NCBI GenBank assembly: GCA_963556255.1
Contig: OY744611.1
Location: forward strand, 2,508,230-2,572,229
DNA: 64,000 nucleotides
Direction: 5' to 3'
Source of the DNA: Allolobophora icterica
Lineage: Eukaryota > Annelida > Clitellata > Crassiclitellata > Lumbricidae
Shown here: positions 58,175-64,000 of the stretch, piece by piece
How positions within the stretch are numbered: position 1 is the first letter of the stretch
Layout of the letters: every line of letters begins with the position of its first letter
Notes under the pieces: model-generated
What the model was told of the DNA's origin: nothing
Database searches by the model: none
Seen by the model: the letters and a program-made list of their open reading frames with translations, nothing else
Program-made: the position numbers and the translations under genes

Positions 58175-58624
58175 ATGTGGATCATCACCTCCGACGCTTC
58201 CCCCTTATCTCCCAAACTATCACACTCTGTTCTGAAGATTACTGACCATTATCTCATCATGGTTGACCTCGAAATCAAGCCATTAGCTCGCCATCCTCCC
58301 TCGACTCATTCTTTCCGTATCACCGGATCCATAGACCGGCAGGCATTCATCCGTGATATTCTTGATTCACAACTGGTTCTAAATTCTCCCTCTTCCCTTT
58401 ATGACCAGCTCTCTTGTTACAATTCCACACTTTCCAACTTTCTTGACACTCATGCACCACTCATCACCAAACCCAGTCCACACGCCAGCAACCCTTGGTT
58501 AACTTCCTACCTCCAAGCCTTTAAAACTTTCCGCAGACGCCTTGAGCACATCTACCAGCACACTTTTGACCCTGCAGCTAGATCTAAAGCCCTCAATACC
58601 TTGAAATCAGCTACCAATAAATAA
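58175..58624 (+). pseudogene. CR1-like endonuclease end and EN-RT linker
   Basis: 149 open codons: LSDH-equivalent KITDHYLIMVDLEIKPLAR near the start (the D-H block that ends AP-type endonucleases), then a helical linker with FLDTHAPLITKPSPH, NPWLTSYLQAFKTFRRRLE and YQHTFDPAARSKALNTLKS. After a TAA the same kind of sequence goes on with KKKYYSSFIHSS. Typical of CR1 between endonuclease and RT. Confidence 0.75.
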
Positions 58625-58780
58625 CACAAACTCATCGCTGCTGCCAAAAAGAAATATTATTCTTCATTTATCCATTCCAGCGCCTCAAACCCTAGACATC
58701 TCTTGAAAGCGGTTAACACCCTCCTTCATCGCAAATCTCCCTCCCCACTGCCTAACTCCATTCCCTAATCCTCTTTTGCT

Positions 58781-59046
58781 CAGGGGCGCCCGCAGCGTGA
58801 CGCACTTGATGCACGTGCGTCCACCCACCAAATCAAATCCACACAAGGAATAGGCATCGCACAGATATTTTTGTTAAACGGCTATACGGCATGTTAAAGC
58901 ATTACATGTTATCTAAATTGAAACTTATTATGAGTCACTCTGAGTCATTTTCAGTGTATGACTACGAGCGGCGGATTGGGGACAGGAGGGGTGTGCGTCC
59001 AATTTTTTGGGGTGTGCGTCCAATTTTTTTAAGATGGGGAACCCTG
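58781..59046. mobile_element. hAT MITE
   Basis: Starts CAGGGGCGCCC, ends GGGGAACCCTG; flanks CTTTTGCT (58773-58780) and CTGTTGCT (59047-59054) differ at one base. Confidence 0.75.
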
Positions 59047-59670
59047 CTGTTGCTGAAACCTTCTGTTCATTTTTTTCAGACAAAATATCCATTCGCTTTA
59101 CATTACAATCTCTTCAAGACACACTTACCCCCTTGCCTCCTCCAGCACTGATTCACCCCGTTCATTGACTTCTGAGTACTTCTAAGCCAACCTCTCAGCT
59201 TGACAGCACATGTTGCACAGGAAATGTAAGGAACCCTGGTGTAAAATCTCTTTCTACTTTCTCAAAGGTCGCTCGATGGCTATCTTTCCTTAGATTACCA
59301 GCATGTCTTATTCTGCAGCTGCATTCGCCTTAGCTCCAAAAATTATTGCTCTGTCTTCGTTCTTGATACTAGATTTCAAACAAGAAAACACAGAACGCTA
59401 GCTTCTATTCCTATATTACAAAAGTGACCAAAAGTGGCTGCATTTAAACACGCTAAATTTAAAAAAACTTAATTTTCAATTTTCTCCAAATTTTTTGCTA
59501 TACAGTAAATCTGAAATTATATTTGTGTTCAACGCGCAGCTGGCTATCACAATCACCAATAATATTTCAGAAAGTAAAACTTTAAAAAAATTGTTGCAGT
59601 GGTTTCTATGCTTAGACTAGTACACAGGGAACATTAAGACTTGTACAAAATAAATGGAGTGACAATACAC

Positions 59671-60522
59671 AGGTGACCCGTCAAATGCGTCCCGACAAAT
59701 GCGCCCCGACAAATGCGCCACAGAAAAACACGACAATATCGCTAAAAAATCACCCACAAATGCTCCCCTACATTTGCGCCACATAATAACATTATTTGCT
59801 GTATGAGTTCATTTGAGGGGAAGCAGTTGAATAGGTTACAGAGAGGCGTTCGATCTAAAACAGCTGAAAAGCATACGTAAGTGCATCTGAAAGTTACTTG
59901 TCGGAATTATTTCTATATAATAAATTTGCTTATCTGTTAATAAGAGAAATTCAGTGATATTTGTAAAGCCGGAATTTAATTAGAATTGTTTAAGGATTTA
60001 AAGAAGAACGATTAAAATATAACTAAAACTAGAAGCGGGATCACCGATGATAATATAACTAAAACTATGAGCTTGATCAACGACTAAAATATAACTAAAC
60101 CTAGGAGCGGGATCAGCGATGATAATATAACTAAAACTAGAAGCTGGATCAACGACTAAAATATAACTAAAACTAGAAGCTGGATGAACGATTAAAATAT
60201 AACTAAAACTAGAAGCTGGATGAACGATTAAAATATAACTAAAACTAAAAGCGGGATGAACGATTAAAATATAACTAAAACTAGAAGCTGGATGAACGAT
60301 TAAAATATAACTAAAACTAGAAGCTGGATCAACGATTAAAATATAACTAAAACTAAAAGCGGGATCAGCGATTTAAAATAATATAACTAACGCTATGAGC
60401 TAAAATTACACGTTCGTGGCGCATTTGTCGGGGCGCATTTGTCGGGAGCAAATGACGGGGCGCATCTGTCGGGGCGCATTTGTCGGGGCGTTTTTGTCCA
60501 CGGCGCTTTTGACGGGGTGCCC
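59671..60522. mobile_element. TIR element with CCCGACAAATGCGC end repeats
   Basis: Left end GGTGACCCGTCAAATGCGTC with further CCCGACAAATGCGCC units; right end is the complement (GGCGCATTTGTCGGGGCG... GACGGGGTGCCC). A 36-bp minisatellite fills the interior (60015-60385). No coding sequence; superfamily unknown. Confidence 0.75.
60015..60385. repeat. 36-bp minisatellite
   Basis: About ten copies of a unit with ATATAACTAAAACTAGAAGC and TGGATGAACGATTAAA. Confidence 0.93.
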
Positions 60523-60693
60523 AATTCACAACTAGTCAGCACTATCAGTGGAACCTTTTTTTGATTGAACGATCTTGCCATCCTCCTCAATCGTGTATCT
60601 ATATCTTTCGGTCTATCTGAAAAGCCCCTTGAGTGGTTGGCTTCCTAACTTTGTGACCGCTCCTACATGTATTTGGTTGTTTACTGCTCTAGC

Positions 60694-61296
60694 ATAGGAG
60701 TGGGCAAACGTTTTGCACATGAGGCCACATTAAACGCCAAAAACATTCGGAGGGCCGAGTGACAAATTTTAAACTTTTAATAACGACTAACATGAAAAGA
60801 AGTTTACCTATTTATAGGATATTAAATATACTTTGGCTGTCACTAGTGAGATGTATGCAACTGTGAACATGCATTAACGTTTCCCACAGTTCGGAGTGAT
60901 TGCACTAATCGCAATTTGCAGTTTGAGTTCAAGTTTAGACCAGTTAAAATCTTTGTTGACAGATGTAGCTGGGTGCCAATGACATAAACATGTTTAAACC
61001 AAATTTTGTAGATTTTAAAAATTTTCATTTCTGAGTGAAGAAAAGAATGTTATCAGGTCTGATCCTTTGAGCAGCTCTTTGAGAACGATATAAGCTTATT
61101 TCGTGAGTCGGTTAACTCCAGCTGAAGTGCCGTAATGCTAATTGTCAATGGTAGCGCCACGTGAGTAAAACGAAGAAAACTTCTCGCGCTCGAAAATCGA
61201 GATATGAAGTTTTTAAATTATCTGAAGAATTGTGGGGGCCGGATAAAAAGTGTTGGCGGGCCGGATCCGCCCGCGGGCCGTAGTTTGCCCACCTCT
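60694..61296. mobile_element. hAT MITE
   Basis: Ends ATAGGAGTGGGCAAACG and GTTTGCCCACCTCT; flanks GCTCTAGC (60686-60693) and GCTTTAGC (61297-61304), one mismatch. Contains GGGCCGGATCCGCCCGCGGG near the right end. Confidence 0.85.
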
Positions 61297-61435
61297 GCTT
61301 TAGCAGGTCCCACTGGACCCCAGTCAATTTTGCCCTTCCTCAGAGATCCGACTTGGGCCCCTCCTCTATATTATCTTTACCTCTGATCTCAGTCGTCTTC
61401 TTGCCACCTACTCTTTGTCCAAAGTAGTAGATATT

Positions 61436-61650
61436 AGCCAGGTGACAGCGAAATTACGGGAAACCTATAGCCAGGTGACAGCGAAATTACGGGAAACCTA
61501 TAGCCAGGTGACAGCGAAATTACGGGAAACCTATAGCCAGGTGACAGCGAAATTACGGGAAACCTATAGCCAGGTGACAGCGAAATTACGGGAAACCTAT
61601 AGCCAGGTGACAGCGCAGTCCCGAAAAAGCATAGCCAGGTGACAGCGCAG
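61436..61650 (+). repeat. 33-bp minisatellite, 11-residue frame
   Basis: Six copies of AGCCAGGTGACAGCGAAATT + ACGGGAAACCTAT; the frame reads SQVTAKLRETY each time, the last copies diverging. It lies at the point where the CR1 RT frame ends. Confidence 0.95.
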
Positions 61651-62969
61651 TCTTATTAATCATGAATTATGAGTTATGATTATGAATTATGAACAGTCTC
61701 CATGGAAGACTTCAACCCTCTACTTTAATATCATTTAAGCATACATACATACATCAAACCAAACATATATACACACACACACACATGCACGTACGTTTTT
61801 GAACTCTGTATTACACACTGAAATCTATTATAAGAAATGGACTCTTTGCACTTTAGACACATCTTGTATTCCACAGAAGGGCTCTAAGAGGTGCTTATCC
61901 AAAAAGACAGTGGAAATAGACCCATGCTTGACCACGCACACAACTCATAGGTCATCTTGGAGCAATCATTCCAATGAGAATATTATTACCAGTTGGCATG
62001 CTAACGTCTTTCACGTGTGCATATTCAGTTGGATTGAGAGTTTACTTAGGACTTCCAAGTTGTATGAAGTATTTCTACAGTAAAATCTCGACTTTTAGCC
62101 TGCGAAGATGCAGGATGTGTGAGCTTACAAGCTAAAATGACGTCGTGTATGTTACAAAGATGTGCAGGACATCGCAAACGGGCATCTGTTGCGGCGTAAG
62201 GCCTGCTGGGGAGAGAGAGTTTATGTAGCAAAATTACAAGTTTTGAGAATGCAGAGAGGCCTATGAGGAGAGAAACTTATGTCTTTTAGGGTGCGAGGAG
62301 AACTAACATGAAGGTTTGCACAGTAAAATGTGAGCTTTTGAGTTGCATGAGTGCTTGTGATGGCGATTTCTATACTAAAATCACAACTTTCTTCGTTTTA
62401 ATGAAATATTTGCGAGCTGATTTGGATGTTGTAGCTGATCGACTTATACAAAAACGTGAAATATTAGCACGGAAAGGTTTAGATAAAGCTGAGAAGCGCT
62501 GGGAACGTTGGGAGCGACGAGAAGCTGCGGCAGCTGCGGCGGAGCGCTGGGAAGCTGCGGCAGCAGCGGCGAGAGCGCTGGGAAGCTGCGGCAGCTGCGG
62601 AGGCAGCTGCTGGAGCGGTGGGGTGGCGGGCCCGGTGGTAGCGGCGGCAGCGGCAGGGAGGCAGCGGTAGATTTGTGAGAAAGGTAGGTTTTCGATAAAA
62701 ACATATGTGTAAAGTCTGTAAGAAGTGTCCAATGGGTAAACATTTCAGGTCATTTTGGGTGACGAAACTGTTATGTATGATAATTCTAGCGGGGCTTGTG
62801 TGAAGTATGAACATGCAATTTATGGAAACCTAAAGTTTTTGTCTAAAATGTATGTGAAACTGTACATCTTTTGGAAATTTTTGGTACTGGAACTGTCACA
62901 TACGAGAGTTTTGAAACAGTTAAAGTATGAAACATGTGGTTGCAATTTGTGCGAATAGAGTGTTTACCT
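61651..62969. other. Low-information DNA with a GC-rich patch
   Basis: 62500-62670 is GC-rich with GCTGCGGCAGCTGCGGCG-type units, open on both strands and not protein-like. Around it phrases such as GTAAAATGTGAGCTTTTGAG recur loosely, suggesting an old tandem repeat. Confidence 0.4.
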
Positions 62970-63209
62970 TTTTTTTTATTTATTTATTTATTCCGGATAT
63001 TTCTATAGCGCCTCTCGAAGTCAACTACTACTCAGAGGCGCTCCCGACGACAGCATTTGATACTGTGCCGGAATTTTCACGCCGAAGCGCCACGAGCAAT
63101 TGCGAGTGAAGGACTTGCCCAAGGTCCGTACGCAGCGGCTAGAGTGGGATTCGAACCTGCAACCCTCCGGTCACAAGGCGCCGAACTTACCACTGAGCCA
63201 CCACGCCCC
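62970..63209 (-). mobile_element. tRNA-derived SINE with CR1-like tail
   Basis: From 63209 leftward: GGGGCGTGGTGGCTCAGTGG (A box), GGTTCGAATCCC (B box), body, then GAGTAGTAGTTGACTTCGAG + AGGCGCTATAGAAATA and (AATA)n. The tail matches the CR1-B 3' end (GAGTAG...CTTGAAGG-AGCGCTATATAAAT...(ATGA)n). Confidence 0.9.
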
Positions 63210-63766
63210 ACATTCCTTTGGAATGCATGTTGCATTTTAGAGAATTCGGGTGATGGAAATGTCTACTATGTTATTTCTAGATGAAGTTTATTCCTAGAGG
63301 TGATTTGTACACACACAATTTGTAGAAAAAAGGTGTGCCTCAATTGAAGAACACTTGTAAAACATTTAAAATTGTATATTTTTGAAGAGTGGTGCAGTTT
63401 GGAAAAATTTGGATGACTAGGCGTGGTAGTTCTAGCAAAGCGTTGGAGCTGCAACTTGATAGCAAACGAGGTGTTTTAGCGTGAGAGGAGCGAAACGTGC
63501 AGCTCCATGTGGTCTTCTATAGACATGCAACTTTGCGTATTTTCATTCTCAAGGGTTTTTCAATTGCACACAAAATGACTAAATATTCAAAGACACGAGT
63601 TGTAGGTTACAAGTTGATTTATTTAACTAATACAGTTTCACAACATCTATGTCGAGCCGCCAAAGTTTCTCACATACGCTCAATTTGATAAAGTTCAAGA
63701 CATGACATCGATTTATTCATGTTTTTGCCTAACCGCCATTACCAAACTCTTCAATTTTAGGCTCAT
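63210..63766. other. No recognised feature
   Basis: Non-coding by eye. Confidence 0.4.
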
Positions 63767-63929
63767 CAACAGTTACAAGTCCATTTTAAAACGACACCCT
63801 CCCTCAACTCCCCATGTCCTCCCCTCCCCTCTACCCTCTCCTCCACCCTCTCTCCTCCCTCCTCCCCACCCCTCTCTCCTCCCTCCTCTCCCTCTCCCTT
63901 ACCTCCCTTCAACAGTTACAAGTCCATTT
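63767..63929. repeat. Polypyrimidine tract between 20-bp direct repeats
   Basis: CAACAGTTACAAGTCCATTT at 63767-63786 and 63910-63929 flank about 110 bp of almost pure C/T on the + strand. Confidence 0.88.
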
Positions 63930-64000
63930 CAGATCGATAACCAGCCTCAAAGCATTCGAAATCTTGAAATTCAAGCGAAACCGTCTATCGCAGTTGCTAA

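Larger units (their letters stand above)
58160..61435 (+). mobile_element. CR1-like LINE (family A type), broken by three insertions
   Basis: Recognisable pieces in order: endonuclease end and linker (58175-58760), RT entry (59047-59215: FSDKI-type), RT middle (60580-60693: WLASxLCDRSY) and 61305-61430 (LGPSSILSL / GPLLYYLYL-type, then SRLLATYSLS). Insertions at 58781-59046, 59671-60522 and 60694-61296 separate them; additional unassigned DNA lies at 59215-59670. Confidence 0.72.

Noticed and set aside
62370..62743. Ala-, Arg- and Leu-rich ORFs on both strands
   Set aside because: Compositional effect of a GC-rich GCTGCGGCA-type patch.

Overview
The window is animal nuclear DNA: AT-rich introns, GT-AG exon candidates, many long microsatellites and a very dense layer of non-LTR, LTR and cut-and-paste transposon relics. 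A Ty3/gypsy-type element with integrase upstream of reverse transcriptase (the Gmr1-like order, described from deuterostomes), several CR1/L2-like LINEs, a tRNA-derived SINE, and exons encoding CARD and TRADD-N-like death-fold-pathway modules suggest a marine invertebrate deuterostome. An echinoderm is the first guess, with hemichordate or cephalochordate as alternatives; this is inference. No rRNA, intact tRNA, CRISPR or bacterial-type gene was seen.

The one host gene I can support lies on the + strand and is spread over about 50 kb of repeat-filled introns. Its candidate exons are: a tentative piece at 5556-5629; two exons for the end of a protein-kinase domain (5992-6108 and 14279-14347, whose phase-1 junction makes an Arg codon and gives a kinase subdomain X-XI consensus); a 63-nt linker exon (15220-15282); two CARD exons (42402-42639 and 44669-44974); a TRADD-N-like exon (48091-48453); and two micro-exons (52599-52633 and 57693-57735). 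Almost all boundaries are phase 1 and all joins proposed between adjacent exons agree in phase, except that the entry into the first CARD needs either an unseen exon or an alternative acceptor. The predicted kinase-CARD-CARD-TRADD-N protein would be a death-domain-superfamily signalling or innate-immunity adaptor kinase. The 63-nt exon has a second, about 75% identical copy at 800-862 within a duplicated segment (about 650-4490 and 15066-16040). In the first copy that segment was later split by an RTE-like LINE.

Region by region: 1-4.5 kb, CR1 tail, exon copy A and RTE-like LINE. 5.5-6.1 kb, kinase exon. 7.7-13.1 kb, Gmr1-like element on the minus strand with one LTR and an exact 382-bp tandem duplication in gag. 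13.1-14.2 kb, AT microsatellite, a striking palindrome and a mariner relic. 14.3-16.9 kb, kinase and linker exons, then an ORF with Cys pairs split by a MITE. 18.3-19.3 kb, palindrome cluster. 20-24.4 kb, three LINE fragments. 24.9-27.9 kb, a large inverted-repeat transposon. 28.0-30.8 kb, an intronless decayed ORF with possible replication-initiator motifs, with a 133-bp duplication before it and a 1.1-kb minisatellite after it. 31-41 kb, more LINE, hAT, SINE and two TTAA-flanked elements. 42.4-48.5 kb, the CARD and TRADD-N exons. 48.5-61.6 kb, CR1 copies with nested hAT MITEs and a solo LTR. 61.6-64 kb, minisatellite, SINE and low-complexity DNA.

Limits: exon calls rest on splice signals, phase and family motifs read by eye. 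LINE clade names and boundaries are approximate. No database search was possible.
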